Source: [Pantoea] beijingensis
Lineage (GTDB): Bacteria; Pseudomonadota; Gammaproteobacteria; Enterobacterales; Enterobacteriaceae
Length of the DNA: 64,000 bases
Assembly: GCF_022647505.1 (NCBI RefSeq)
Contig: NZ_CP071409.1
Coordinates: 558,001 to 622,000, forward strand
Reading direction: 5' to 3'
The notes under the pieces are model-generated. The model was given only the letters and a program-made list of their open reading frames with translations. It ran no database searches and had not been told where the DNA came from. The translations under genes and the position numbers were made by a program. This document shows positions 39,213 to 49,131 of this stretch, piece by piece; the stretch's first letter is position 1; every line of letters starts with the position of its first letter.

Positions 39213-41381
39213 TTAATCCTCGTAGATTTTACGTATTGAATCGGGCGTAATCTCATCCGCAGCCGTAACATGGTATTCAATTACGTCTTCAAATTCATCG
39301 TGCGTGAAACCGAAGACATCTTTACTAGCGTATTTTTTGAAACTGATCAGTGGGATATCCACTAAGTTTCCAGTGGCATTAATATCACCGAAAACCAGCT
39401 GGATTTTGTGCCAGTCTTCGTAAAAATATTCCTGTAACAGCGGGATTAATTGATCCAGAAATACAGCCTTTAGCTGTTCAAATTTTTTAACCTTACAAAG
39501 ATAAGCATGGCCGAGCATGAGATCGCGGCTCAGAAGAAAACGGATACGGTGGTTCATCGCATCCAGAAGTTTGCGCAGGTTAATCAGGTTGCCATCCCCA
39601 TCAGGGATATTCCCGGCATCATCTGAGCCAGCAATTTTGCTGCTGTCCGGCATAAGTTCCTTAAAACGGAAGCGACGGCGTAAAGCGGTATCCAGCAGTG
39701 CAATTGAACGGTCGGCGGTATTCATCGTACCGTAAATATCCAGATTTTCAGGTACGCCAAAAGGCTCGCGAGAATAGGGCAGCGTAATACGCATACCTTT
39801 GTCGCCGTTAGTTCGTTTATCCGTTTCTATCAGCGTGATCAATTCGCCAAAAATTTTCGCTACGTTGCCGCGGTTAATTTCATCGATAAAGATAGCGTAA
39901 CGATGCTCGGGATTGGCTTCGGCACGCTGACAGATGCGACGGAATACACCATCCTGCGGCGAGTAGCTTAATTCACCGCTCTCTTCGTCCAGCTCAGGGC
40001 GAATACCTTCCACGAAGTCTTCGTAACTGTATGCTTGATGGAAAGTGACAAATTCGTAGCGGCTGACCGCTTCTGATGCGGCTTGCAACTGCTTCAACTG
40101 TTTGCTCAGTACAACCAGCTCTGCTGATTCCTCTTGAGCATCAGGCAGCGTAATCCAAAAACTATCATCAGTTTTATCAAACAGATAAGGTGGAACCCGG
40201 CGAGCATATTTAACCGTAGTGGACTCTTCCGGCGTGTGGGTTTGCAAAGTAGCCCAAATTATTGAATTGAGTGCGGTACTACGCCCTTGAGCTTTGCTGA
40301 GCACATATTCATGGGCGGCAATTTGAGCAACTTTCGCTTTACCGCCAATATCTGTCAGTGCCATGAAAATGACGTCATGCCATGATTTTTCTGCAAGCTG
40401 TTCGCCCAGCCATTGCTCACGTGTGAGCGCCTGCGCTTCACTGACATATTTCGCTTTTAGCTGGTTTAGCGCATAAGTTTTACCTGTTCCCGGTGGACCG
40501 AATAAAATTAAGTTCAAAGGCTCGATGATTTCTGGCTGCGTGAGTACGTCATCAATGGGCGCGGTTGCCATCGGTTTCTCAGTAGGTTCTTCGCGTTTTT
40601 GCCAGATTGCCGATAGTGGTGTAACGTAGAAATCGAGCTGCTTACTATTCAGTTTTTCTTCCTGCTCACCTCTGATCTCCAGCAGCGTTCTATCCATCGT
40701 CACAGCTGACAGATTTTCCTTATGCTGTGGTTTAAAGGCGCGGATAATCATACGGCGATCGTTATTGCTGAAGATGCGTTCAAATTTATCGGGGAACAGC
40801 ATAAATACTAGCATATGCCGGAACTGGCGACTTGCGTTTTCAGGGATCGCGCTGAGCCATTCTGCGAAAGAGAATCCCTCATTCAGGTGCACTTCGCGTT
40901 CAAATGAGGGTAGCGCTAATAGCGCTTTTAAGACGTTAATAAGATAAGTAAATTCACGCGTGCGGAAGGTATTAAAGCCTGTTCCTGCGCTGCCGACCCC
41001 TGAAAGTACCTGGCTTTGCAGCATGAGATGATCGTCTTGTAACGACTCGCCAGACAGATCCCAAATAGCGGTTATCTGCTCACGTTTGGTTCTGATGCTG
41101 ATATTACAGGGACAAAGAAAAAGCAGCCAAAGTATTTCAGCGGCAAGTTGTTTTGCCTCAGGTGAAATATTAGCGATTTGCTCCTTAAGGCGAGTAATAA
41201 AATTACCCTCCAGTTCGCGTTGACTATGGATTACGTCGCGCTCAATTTCTGCCAGATACTGGCTGCACCAGAGATTTTTGTTGCTGAAAAGCGAACCGCT
41301 ATTAATCAGGCAACGTTGCCGCCATTCGCTGGCGGCTTTTAAGATCTGCTCTGCTTGTTCTTCTCCGGTATAGCGGCTCAT
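39213..41381 (-). CDS. mcrB: McrB-like AAA+ GTPase subunit
   Basis: About 722 residues. The C-terminal half is the McrB-type AAA+ module: Walker A GPPGTGKT (about 295-302), Walker B YAIFIDEINRGNVAKIFGEL, and the signature MNTADRS that marks McrB GTPases. The N-terminal 290 residues, which in McrB choose the DNA target, do not resemble the E. coli McrB DNA-binding domain or any reader I recognise, so the modified base or structure it senses is unknown. I start at the ATG at 41381 with AGGGG nine bases upstream; a TTG ten codons earlier is also in frame. Only 40 bases separate it from zorD. Confidence 0.87.
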   Translation of the reverse strand: MSRYTGEEQAEQILKAASEWRQRCLINSGSLFSNKNLWCSQYLAEIERDVIHSQRELEGNFITRLKEQIANISPEAKQLAAEILWLLFLCPCNISIRTKREQITAIWDLSGESLQDDHLMLQSQVLSGVGSAGTGFNTFRTREFTYLINVLKALLALPSFEREVHLNEGFSFAEWLSAIPENASRQFRHMLVFMLFPDKFERIFSNNDRRMIIRAFKPQHKENLSAVTMDRTLLEIRGEQEEKLNSKQLDFYVTPLSAIWQKREEPTEKPMATAPIDDVLTQPEIIEPLNLILFGPPGTGKTYALNQLKAKYVSEAQALTREQWLGEQLAEKSWHDVIFMALTDIGGKAKVAQIAAHEYVLSKAQGRSTALNSIIWATLQTHTPEESTTVKYARRVPPYLFDKTDDSFWITLPDAQEESAELVVLSKQLKQLQAASEAVSRYEFVTFHQAYSYEDFVEGIRPELDEESGELSYSPQDGVFRRICQRAEANPEHRYAIFIDEINRGNVAKIFGELITLIETDKRTNGDKGMRITLPYSREPFGVPENLDIYGTMNTADRSIALLDTALRRRFRFKELMPDSSKIAGSDDAGNIPDGDGNLINLRKLLDAMNHRIRFLLSRDLMLGHAYLCKVKKFEQLKAVFLDQLIPLLQEYFYEDWHKIQLVFGDINATGNLVDIPLISFKKYASKDVFGFTHDEFEDVIEYHVTAADEITPDSIRKIYED

Positions 41382-41421
41382 CCTTATATTCCCCTTATAT
41401 GATTTCAGCAAGTTATTGCAG

Positions 41422-44400
41422 TTAACTTATTCGATACGCGCCATCTTCCATTTTTACGCCATCCGTTTCAGCATCCCTTTCAAACATCATACGGATGCTG
41501 ATATCCAGAACATCCCCTACGGATTCAGATTTATCTTTTTTTAAAGCGGCTTGCAGTTGTGAGAGGTCACCCGTGCTGTCGCCCAATGGCCAGAGTGCCG
41601 CCCGTGCTAAGTTTCTTTTACGGGACATTAATCCTTGCAGCAGGCAGTCAAAAGAGTGCTCCTGATAGCCGGCATGGATGGCCATCGGCATGTGGATGTG
41701 GACGGGATACTTTTGACCAATACGGTGCACGCGATCATTGCATTGCTCTTCAACCGCTGGGTTCCACCAGCGAGACAGATGAATAACATGAGTGGCAGCC
41801 GTCAGCGTCAGACCTGTTCCTGCGGCTTTCGGGCCGAGAACTAACAGATCAAAACCCTCATCTTGCGCAAGGTGGCGCTGGAATTTTTTTACAATTTCTT
41901 GTCGTTTCTTAATGGGTGTATCGCCGTTGATATGATCAATCTTTTCAAGGCTGAATTCCTGCCGAGCCAGTTCCATAAAGCGGAATTGCATCTTACGGTG
42001 TTCGATGAAAATAAGGGCTCGCTCGCCTTTTGATTTAATGCGCCGCAGAATTTCAAAGCATGCATTTAAGCGGGCAGAAGCATCAATAAAGCGCTGATTA
42101 TCGCCGTGCATCTCCATCGCTGGATGAACAGAAACGCCACGTATATGTTGCAACATTTTCAGCGCGGCGCCAGCGCCGCCTTGTGAAAGTTTGAGTCGGG
42201 CCGTTTCATAGGCAATGGCTTGCCCTTCAGGCATCAGGCGCGGATGAAGAAAACGTATTTTTGCTGGCAATTCTTTTGCCACATTTTCTTTTAAGCGGCG
42301 GAACGCTAATGGTGGTAGCTGATTGCGGGGTTCAAAAACATGCTGGTACAGCTGAAGCATATTCTGCTCATCAGGTTCGCTGTAAAGGCGATTGAAGTTG
42401 CGCTGCGTATCCAGCGCGCCGGGTGCCAGTTGATCCATGACCGCCCATAAGTCAGCAGTAGTATTTTCAATCGGCGTGCCGGTCAGGCCCATGCGATAGT
42501 CAGCATTTATGGCACGGGCCGCGTGAGCTCGTAGCGAATCGGGGTTTTTGATCGCCTGTATTTCATCAAAGACCACGGCGGAGAAATGGATCTTCGCGAA
42601 GGAGTGTTGGTAATTAGTGAGTGTCGTATAGGTGGTTAAAATCCAGAAGCGATGGCCTTTACCTTCGTTGATGGCTTTATTTAACTTTTTGAAATTTAAT
42701 AAGACATTGCCATCTTTGGTTTCGACACCCTTTGCATCTAAATTTTTATACTGACTTAATGATGAACCATACAAGCGGAGTAACCAACCGAGACCCTCCT
42801 CATCAGTATGTTGTTCTACTTCTGCACTCCAGTTTTCCAGTAGTGAGGTGGGAGCCACGATCAATATTGGGCCACGTTCTTTGTTACTGCTGGTGCTGAT
42901 GGTGTTGTTTTCTTTTAACCAGCGCAAAAATGCGATGGTTTGCAATGTTTTACCTAAGCCTTGTTCATCCGCATTTAAAATACCCGGCATACCTGATTTC
43001 CAGGATGAAAGTTGTAGCCTAAAGCTCTCCAGTTGATGTAGCCGTAACGCAGTTTTTACGCCAACGGGCAATTGCTCATCAATAAATACTGTGCGTGCTT
43101 TACGTTCAGGCTGCCAGGATAGCACTTCAAAATTGTCTTTGGTATCCAGAATAACCGTGGCGAATGGTGCGGTACTCACTTCAGGATCCACTTCCTTTTC
43201 GGTTATTTCCGCAGTTTCTTCCATCTCTTTAAGATTGGCCAACCGTTTTTCAAGTGCGCGTAACGTGTCTTCTGTGGCTTTAATGGAGTGAGACGCCACT
43301 TCAATATTTTCATTTGATGAATCAATGGCCTCACGCATCTGTTGGCAGACGCTGGCTAAAGCATGGGCATCCATCGCATCGATAATTTTGGTCAGCGCAT
43401 CAGGAATAATTTCAGGTAGCCAATCCATTTCGCTTGTTAAAGGTGCTGAAGCAGCACCTTTTTGGTAATGCAAAATACCTTTGACCCGTTCGGAATATTC
43501 AACGGTTTCGATAAATGCAGGTCCGGCTGCCGCTTCGATGGCTTCTTCTTCACCTACATCGTCGAGCCCATCCAGCTTGCCCGATTGTCTTAGATACTGT
43601 TCGACCGCATCGGTAATGGCTGGTCGTGGGTTTTCAATAAACGCGCGTCGTTCTTCAGGTGGAGACTTTTGCTTTTCCACCATGACATCAAGGATAGGGC
43701 GAGCGCTTCGATCAATGACCAGATAATTACCTTCGCCGACTCGATAAGCGGAAAGCGCTCCTTGCGTTCTGACGCGCTGCTGGAAACGACGTAACCGTTG
43801 ATCACTTAACTCACCGATAGCTTCGCTAACAGTTTCGCCGCTGTTTTCCAGCTCCTCCACGTTCCTGGCAGAAAAAGGAACGATTTCGAAATCGTCAGCG
43901 CCATTTGCGCTGGTAGAAATAGAGAAGCGATCGGCAATGCGGACTTCTAAACCTTGCATAAAGTCGGTCATTGAGACACGGACGGCATTGATTTCACTGC
44001 CCATCTGGACGCCAGGATCAAGGGCCTGGCGAAAGCGCGCCAGCGATTCCCAGTCGGAGGCTTCGCCACCACCGGGGGTAAAGTTTTCGGCAACGTCAAC
44101 GGCCTCCATCATCCATAACGGTAATCGACGTAACCCTTGTGAGGTCTTCAATATAGAGCCCCTGCGAGATGGAAGCTGGCGAACACCGTTACGTAGCCAT
44201 TCATGATGTAGACGGAAGGTATCGCTACCGAGTGCGCCTTCAATATCGGTTTTCAATGTCAAATCGACGAGAGAAGGTAAGCCCAGCGTCTGCGCGGTTT
44301 CAGAATCCAGTCGGCCAGCTAACCGGTGGCTCATCACAATGGCGTCATGACTCATGTGCAAGGGTTCTTCGAATTCTTCTGCCAGCGCTTTTAAATCGGC

Positions 44401-44550
44401 GATGGCGAACGCTAAGGTGCGATCGTCGTGTGCCAGCCCGGATAGGGTCACAGATTGCTGCCGTTTAAACAGTCGGCTAATTAAGCTCTGCTTCTCTTCC
44501 GCAATATTGAGGGAAATTATTTCGTCATTATGATGAAAGGTGAATGTCAT
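41422..44550 (-). CDS. zorD: Zorya SNF2-family ATPase ZorD
   Basis: A 1042-residue protein with an N-terminal half of unknown fold (about 1-480) and a C-terminal SNF2/Swi2 helicase-like ATPase. Motif I is ADEQGLGKT (residues 527-535), motif II is FDEIQ (661-665), motif III is LTGTPIENT and motif VI is DRVHRIGQ. This matches ZorD of type I Zorya, which acts on invading DNA inside the cell after the ZorAB motor signals. It overlaps zorC by four bases. The Gln in the Walker A region (ADEQ rather than ADEM) and in motif II (DEIQ rather than DEAH or DEGH) are variants to note. Confidence 0.88.
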   Translation of the reverse strand: MTFTFHHNDEIISLNIAEEKQSLISRLFKRQQSVTLSGLAHDDRTLAFAIADLKALAEEFEEPLHMSHDAIVMSHRLAGRLDSETAQTLGLPSLVDLTLKTDIEGALGSDTFRLHHEWLRNGVRQLPSRRGSILKTSQGLRRLPLWMMEAVDVAENFTPGGGEASDWESLARFRQALDPGVQMGSEINAVRVSMTDFMQGLEVRIADRFSISTSANGADDFEIVPFSARNVEELENSGETVSEAIGELSDQRLRRFQQRVRTQGALSAYRVGEGNYLVIDRSARPILDVMVEKQKSPPEERRAFIENPRPAITDAVEQYLRQSGKLDGLDDVGEEEAIEAAAGPAFIETVEYSERVKGILHYQKGAASAPLTSEMDWLPEIIPDALTKIIDAMDAHALASVCQQMREAIDSSNENIEVASHSIKATEDTLRALEKRLANLKEMEETAEITEKEVDPEVSTAPFATVILDTKDNFEVLSWQPERKARTVFIDEQLPVGVKTALRLHQLESFRLQLSSWKSGMPGILNADEQGLGKTLQTIAFLRWLKENNTISTSSNKERGPILIVAPTSLLENWSAEVEQHTDEEGLGWLLRLYGSSLSQYKNLDAKGVETKDGNVLLNFKKLNKAINEGKGHRFWILTTYTTLTNYQHSFAKIHFSAVVFDEIQAIKNPDSLRAHAARAINADYRMGLTGTPIENTTADLWAVMDQLAPGALDTQRNFNRLYSEPDEQNMLQLYQHVFEPRNQLPPLAFRRLKENVAKELPAKIRFLHPRLMPEGQAIAYETARLKLSQGGAGAALKMLQHIRGVSVHPAMEMHGDNQRFIDASARLNACFEILRRIKSKGERALIFIEHRKMQFRFMELARQEFSLEKIDHINGDTPIKKRQEIVKKFQRHLAQDEGFDLLVLGPKAAGTGLTLTAATHVIHLSRWWNPAVEEQCNDRVHRIGQKYPVHIHMPMAIHAGYQEHSFDCLLQGLMSRKRNLARAALWPLGDSTGDLSQLQAALKKDKSESVGDVLDISIRMMFERDAETDGVKMEDGAYRIS

Positions 44551-45872
44551 GACAGATACTCAATGTGTTCGCGCACTTTATCCTGCCAGCCGCTGTAATG
44601 TGGAATCGCAACAGGATTTGGTAACGAGCGGATATTTTCGCAGTCGTAGGTTAATTTAAACAGTTCAGGTGCTTTTTTATTATCACCGCTAAAAAGATGC
44701 ACTTTGTAGTTATGGGAGCCCTCAACGACAATGCACCGTCCAATTTTCAGAATAAGCAGCGACGTATTTTTTCTTCCAGTTGCGACTTGCCGCCCGAATG
44801 TTAAGGTAGCGTTGTCTCTCATCGCTCTTTTAATTGATCTGGCGCGTATATCCGCTTCTGCGCTGAAAGCCACCCACGCAGAATCAATCTTACCCTGATG
44901 GTATAAATTGAGCCAAAACGTGCGTCGGGGTTCCCACATATGGCTGTCTTCAACGTCAGATACCACATCCAAAAAGAAAAGAATATTCTCGCGCGTTAGC
45001 CAGCTAATGATCAAATTCCGGCAGGCTTCATCGACGCTTCCCCAAACACCACCGCGGCTCAGGCGCGGGTCATCATAAAAGGCCACCAGCGTTTCGGTCA
45101 GATAGCGTGAAAGGGTTTCGTCGGGTTGCTTTTGCAGCCAGTGTGATAACAGCGCGTTGATAGCTTCAGCGGCGCCATTCATCAACGCACGACCTTTGCC
45201 ATCAGGTTTTAACCAGGTAAACAGCTTTTCAATGTCCGATCTTTCATTGAGGGCAGGCGCAAGCAACGTGATATACGCCAGATGGGCATGAGCCATTAAG
45301 CCCGGATCGTGTGGGCGTGTGATACCAAGTTGTTTGAGCTCTTTCCATGGCGAATCCATCGTCATCATTTTCCGGGCCATGGCATGATGTGCCTGGTTAG
45401 CGTCAAAAAGTTCGGGCACGTTTTTGAGAACCGCTCTCCATTTGCTACCCATATGCTTGCTGGCGATATCAAGACCATTTTTTATCTTGATTGTGTGCGA
45501 TGCACCCGGTTCATAGCTGCGGATATAGGCTGAAATCATTGCGGAAATAAAAGGTGAGGAATCTGTAGCAACGGTTTCCCGCAGATAAAACTCCTGCAGT
45601 ACAGCAAATTCATCCTGAGTTCTGAACGCTTTATCAAAAACAATTGGGGCACCGGAGCAGATAAAGGACATATTTATGCCGTCCCACTGCCAACTTTCGA
45701 CATAACCAAGCAGCTTACGTAATATTTTTTCACGATCGCGCTCGTCAATTTCTCTGACGACATCGGGCCAGCGTGCGTGAATCGCCTGGATCCTGGCAGA
45801 CAAGCTTTTTGAAACCGGTAGAGCAGGCCTGAATAGAGAGAGGGGACTAAGAAAAACATCGCTCAGTTTCAT
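44547..45872 (-). CDS. zorC: Zorya ZorC (EH-signature protein)
   Basis: A 441-residue soluble protein between zorB and zorD, overlapping both by four bases. Position, size class and C-terminal features (WVAFSAEADIRARSIKRAM, SLLILKIGRCIVVEGSHNYKVHLF) fit ZorC of type I systems, the EH-signature family. ZorC is thought to bind DNA and help ZorD reach the phage genome. It looks shorter than the type I reference protein as I remember it (about 560 residues), so an N- or C-terminal part may be missing or the subtype differs. The frame is intact. Confidence 0.78.
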   Translation of the reverse strand: MKLSDVFLSPLSLFRPALPVSKSLSARIQAIHARWPDVVREIDERDREKILRKLLGYVESWQWDGINMSFICSGAPIVFDKAFRTQDEFAVLQEFYLRETVATDSSPFISAMISAYIRSYEPGASHTIKIKNGLDIASKHMGSKWRAVLKNVPELFDANQAHHAMARKMMTMDSPWKELKQLGITRPHDPGLMAHAHLAYITLLAPALNERSDIEKLFTWLKPDGKGRALMNGAAEAINALLSHWLQKQPDETLSRYLTETLVAFYDDPRLSRGGVWGSVDEACRNLIISWLTRENILFFLDVVSDVEDSHMWEPRRTFWLNLYHQGKIDSAWVAFSAEADIRARSIKRAMRDNATLTFGRQVATGRKNTSLLILKIGRCIVVEGSHNYKVHLFSGDNKKAPELFKLTYDCENIRSLPNPVAIPHYSGWQDKVREHIEYLS

Positions 45873-46732
45873 GGCGTACTCTTCTGCAGTGGTTCAATCA
45901 ACCGTTTGCGAATCTCTTCAATTTCCGCAGTATTAGCGGGAGTATGCATAATGATGCGCAGATCGATACGGCGATTCATTGCCATATTTTGCGGTGTATC
46001 ATTAGGCTTAACCGGGCGCATCTTGCCGTAGCCTGCCACTGAAAGGACTGGCTGATTACGCATATTGAAATGTGCAACCAAATCCGGGGCCGCGGTGAGC
46101 ATGCTGGTGAATGTTGTTATGGCACGATTAGTTGAAAGGTTCAGGTTATATACATCTTCCCCTTTAGCATCTGTATGTCCTTCAATCTGCACCGCTTCAA
46201 TAATGGCAGATGAAGGATTGCAGCTTTTATCCCAACCTACATGATGGCTGAAGGTATAGCAGGGCAGCAGGGCGTCGAGGGTTTTTGCCAGCGCTTCAAC
46301 AATCTTTCTTTTGTCTTCACCTAACGTATAGCTATTACTGGTAAAAAGGCCTTCGCCCTGAAAACGCAGCGTCCCTTCTTCAGGAATGACATCAACAGGT
46401 AATTCCGGAAATGACTGCTTAAGGTTATTGCGTAACTGATAAAGGAGATTGAGTCGGGCAGCCGCCGCCTGTGATATATATTGTTCCAGCGGATCGACTT
46501 GCTTTAATAACGCAATCTCAGCGCGCAACTCGTCGATTGTTTTATCGCGTGTTTGCACAGCTTGTTCATATTCATCACGCGGTACGGTGTTTTTATCGTT
46601 GTAGCGACTGGCAAAAAAAGCCAGCAGCACCATGACAATAAAAAGGAAACTGACCGTCATATCCGTCATCGATACGAAGACGGACTCTTCTTCCTCTTCA
46701 TGTGAGTGCTTGCGGCTGGTGCTGCCTCTCAT
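45869..46732 (-). CDS. zorB: Zorya ZorB (MotB/OmpA-like stator subunit)
   Basis: A 287-residue inner-membrane protein: a short cytoplasmic N-terminus with an acidic HEEEEES run, one membrane helix (about 25-44), a coiled linker and an OmpA/MotB peptidoglycan-binding domain (IEGHTDAKGEDVYN, then MNRRIDLRII). Asp24, at the start of the helix in SMTDMTVSFLF, corresponds to the ion-binding Asp of MotB/ZorB. With ZorA it forms the ion-driven motor anchored in the cell wall that senses phage attack at the envelope. Four-base overlaps on both sides. Confidence 0.9.
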   Translation of the reverse strand: MRGSTSRKHSHEEEEESVFVSMTDMTVSFLFIVMVLLAFFASRYNDKNTVPRDEYEQAVQTRDKTIDELRAEIALLKQVDPLEQYISQAAAARLNLLYQLRNNLKQSFPELPVDVIPEEGTLRFQGEGLFTSNSYTLGEDKRKIVEALAKTLDALLPCYTFSHHVGWDKSCNPSSAIIEAVQIEGHTDAKGEDVYNLNLSTNRAITTFTSMLTAAPDLVAHFNMRNQPVLSVAGYGKMRPVKPNDTPQNMAMNRRIDLRIIMHTPANTAEIEEIRKRLIEPLQKSTP

Positions 46733-48765
46733 GACATTCGTCCCTGTTTCGGAGCAAAGTGCTCAGCCTGATCGACGATACTCTGCATTGTATCCAGTGC
46801 TGGCATTAGCTCATTTTGCATAGTTTTAACGTGATCGAAGAGTGTTTCGACCGAGGTTGCAACTTGCTGTTGGTAGTTATCGAATGCTTTGCCAAGCTTC
46901 TCATCAATGCCATCTAACCGTTCGCCCTGGCCGCGTAACGCAGTAATCAGTGATTGGAGATTCGTCAGCGTGGATTCCACAGCACGATGTTGCCCGCCCA
47001 GCGTTTCCTGTGCGGTGGATAGCGCCATCGCAGATTGTTCAGCGTTGGTTTTTGCTGCATTAGCGATAGCTGAAAGACTATTTTCACTACTCTCACGTAA
47101 CTGGCGCGTACTGACTTCGATGCGCTCCATCATCGCCCGAATCGGATCGGCTGCGTTGGTTAGAGACTGTGCCGATGTACGGAAAGTGCCGGACGCATTT
47201 TCTGAGGCGACGGCCCCCTCTTTAATTCCATCGGAGGCGCGACGCAGGGCGGTGCTGGTTTCTGTCAGCATGCCGGTCACGCCTTCCAGTTTTTCTGCGA
47301 TGGTGGAAAGGGGAGAAAGTAGTTCACTATTGGCTTTCTGTGTCATCGCCTCGGTAGCTTTGGTGATTTCTCCGGCAGTATTACCAAATGCGCTCAGCAC
47401 CTGAGTTGCCGCGTGTCCAATCGCGTCGCTGGCCTGCGACGCCGACTCGGACATACGAGCCTGTGCTGCCTCGGCGCCCTGTTTCGCTGCGGCTTCCAGC
47501 TCAGTACGAATACCGGATGCGGCAGCTTTCATATCAGCAGCGGCCTCACCCATGGCCCGCGCACCATCACCGGTATTATCCCTGATACCTTGCAGAGTTG
47601 AGTTCATGGTTGCCAACAGGTTTTCAGCACCCTGATTAAACGCCGATGTTGCTGTGTCCGCCGTTTGTTGCATGCCGTCACGCAAGGTTGCTACCGCCTG
47701 ACCTAAACGACCAATGGCGCTTTCCATCTCACTGCCCATTTTGCCTGAACTTTGATCCATGCGCTCTGCCAGCAATTTAATCTGGTCGCCTGCCAGTGAA
47801 ATGCGTTCGCTGGCTTGTGTTAAGGCCCGGCCAACATCTTCAGAAAAACGTGAGGAGAGGCTCTGCACCATTTCACCGACGCCATCATTGCCCAGGCGGC
47901 TTACCTGTTCGATAACGGGAGTAATGGCCGAACTGATCGATTCTGATATCGCACGGGGAAGATCTTCGCGCAGCGGGCGCCCAATCTCCGCTACCATTTC
48001 CAGCCCCAGCTTGCGGAAATGCTCCCGACTTTCAATCGTCGCTTTTAGCTGTCGGATGGAGAGGTCTTCCAGGCTGATAAATGTCAGGCGCTTTTCAATC
48101 AAGCTATTAAGGCTATGAACCGCTTTCTCCTGCTGTGACACACCGCGACGTAACCCAATGGTAAAGACGATTGAACAGCACAGCCCCGTCAGTGACATGA
48201 TGAATTTAGCGGATGCGATGGTCAGTAATCCTTCCAGCGCTGTGCTGCCGCCATCGTCAAGAGAAGTACTCATCGAGTTAAGCGCAGAAATCAGGCCGAG
48301 GAAAGTAAGGGATAGGCCAACGGTTACAAATAACCCTGGAACGATACGCCAGAATCCTTGCGTGAAGTGCAAATCCTCCAGATTAAAAAACTGGCTGGGA
48401 CGCACGGCGTTACGCACGATCAAAGTGCCGTCCTGATCGTCGATAACATGGGTTTCGCGATACTCTTTCCATGCCTCGGCGACATTTTGCTGCTCTTCAG
48501 TCGCATTTAATGCGGCGATATCGGCATCGACGTCGGCAACGTGTGGACTAAATTCATCTTCAGGGGTTTTGGCAATAATGGCATGGATGCTGTTAAGCGC
48601 AGAGCAGCGGTGTTTAACCCGTTTCCGCCAGCCTACAACGGCAACGCAAAGTAAGATGACTAAAATAATAGTTACATAGCCTGGCGCAGCTGCATTTTTT
48701 AAAATCGAAGCAATAGACAAAATGCCATTACGCACCAGAACGCCAGGCAGCAGCAAGGAATCCAT
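46729..48765 (-). CDS. zorA: Zorya ZorA (MotA/ExbB-like motor with long tail)
   Basis: A 678-residue membrane protein with a MotA/TolQ/ExbB-type core: an N-terminal helix (about 28-50), then two more around residues 145-170 and 185-210. A cytoplasmic tail of some 450 residues follows, almost wholly helical and rich in Ala, Gln, Ser and Glu (about 225-678), typical of the long ZorA tail that carries the signal inward. It is the first gene of the six-gene run. The ribosome site (GGTG) is weak. Confidence 0.9.
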   Translation of the reverse strand: MDSLLLPGVLVRNGILSIASILKNAAAPGYVTIILVILLCVAVVGWRKRVKHRCSALNSIHAIIAKTPEDEFSPHVADVDADIAALNATEEQQNVAEAWKEYRETHVIDDQDGTLIVRNAVRPSQFFNLEDLHFTQGFWRIVPGLFVTVGLSLTFLGLISALNSMSTSLDDGGSTALEGLLTIASAKFIMSLTGLCCSIVFTIGLRRGVSQQEKAVHSLNSLIEKRLTFISLEDLSIRQLKATIESREHFRKLGLEMVAEIGRPLREDLPRAISESISSAITPVIEQVSRLGNDGVGEMVQSLSSRFSEDVGRALTQASERISLAGDQIKLLAERMDQSSGKMGSEMESAIGRLGQAVATLRDGMQQTADTATSAFNQGAENLLATMNSTLQGIRDNTGDGARAMGEAAADMKAAASGIRTELEAAAKQGAEAAQARMSESASQASDAIGHAATQVLSAFGNTAGEITKATEAMTQKANSELLSPLSTIAEKLEGVTGMLTETSTALRRASDGIKEGAVASENASGTFRTSAQSLTNAADPIRAMMERIEVSTRQLRESSENSLSAIANAAKTNAEQSAMALSTAQETLGGQHRAVESTLTNLQSLITALRGQGERLDGIDEKLGKAFDNYQQQVATSVETLFDHVKTMQNELMPALDTMQSIVDQAEHFAPKQGRMS

Positions 48766-48837
48766 GTTTACACCGTAATCAATGATAAATCGTGTGGGAT
48801 TATTTTGGGAATACTCTAATGGATTTTGGTGATCTTA

Positions 48838-48866
48838 TCTATATTGAGGTGTTGCTAGTGTGGTAA
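48838..48866 (-). promoter_or_regulatory. Candidate promoter of the zor-mcr operon
   Basis: Read on the minus strand, TTACCA (48861-48866) and TATAGA (48838-48843) are 17 bases apart and about 70 bases upstream of zorA. Each matches the sigma-70 consensus in four of six positions. Weak evidence from sequence alone. Confidence 0.35.
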
Positions 48867-49010
48867 TATTTTCACGATGAATTTAATCTATATAAATCAT
48901 ATGGTTGTGTTTCGTTGATGTTATTTGTCATTACAGCTGGCGGCATGAAACATTAGTATCTCTACGCTATGCTCGTTCTTAAGCTACCAACACCTTACGA
49001 TATTTGTTAC

Positions 49011-49038
49011 TTGTGCTCACGCATACGCGCTGTATGAT
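49011..49038 (+). promoter_or_regulatory. Candidate hsd promoter
   Basis: TTGTGC (49011-49016) and TATGAT (49033-49038) with 16 bases between, 94 bases before the hsdM ATG. The whole 366-base gap between zorA and hsdM (48766-49131) otherwise shows no gene and must carry both divergent promoters. Confidence 0.45.
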
Positions 49039-49131
49039 TTTGTCCAACTTATTTATTGCATCCGGCGTTTACGCGGCCGACAAATTTGTCGATCGTCCGT
49101 GTGAATCGCTCAACGCTTTCGCGGAATCATT

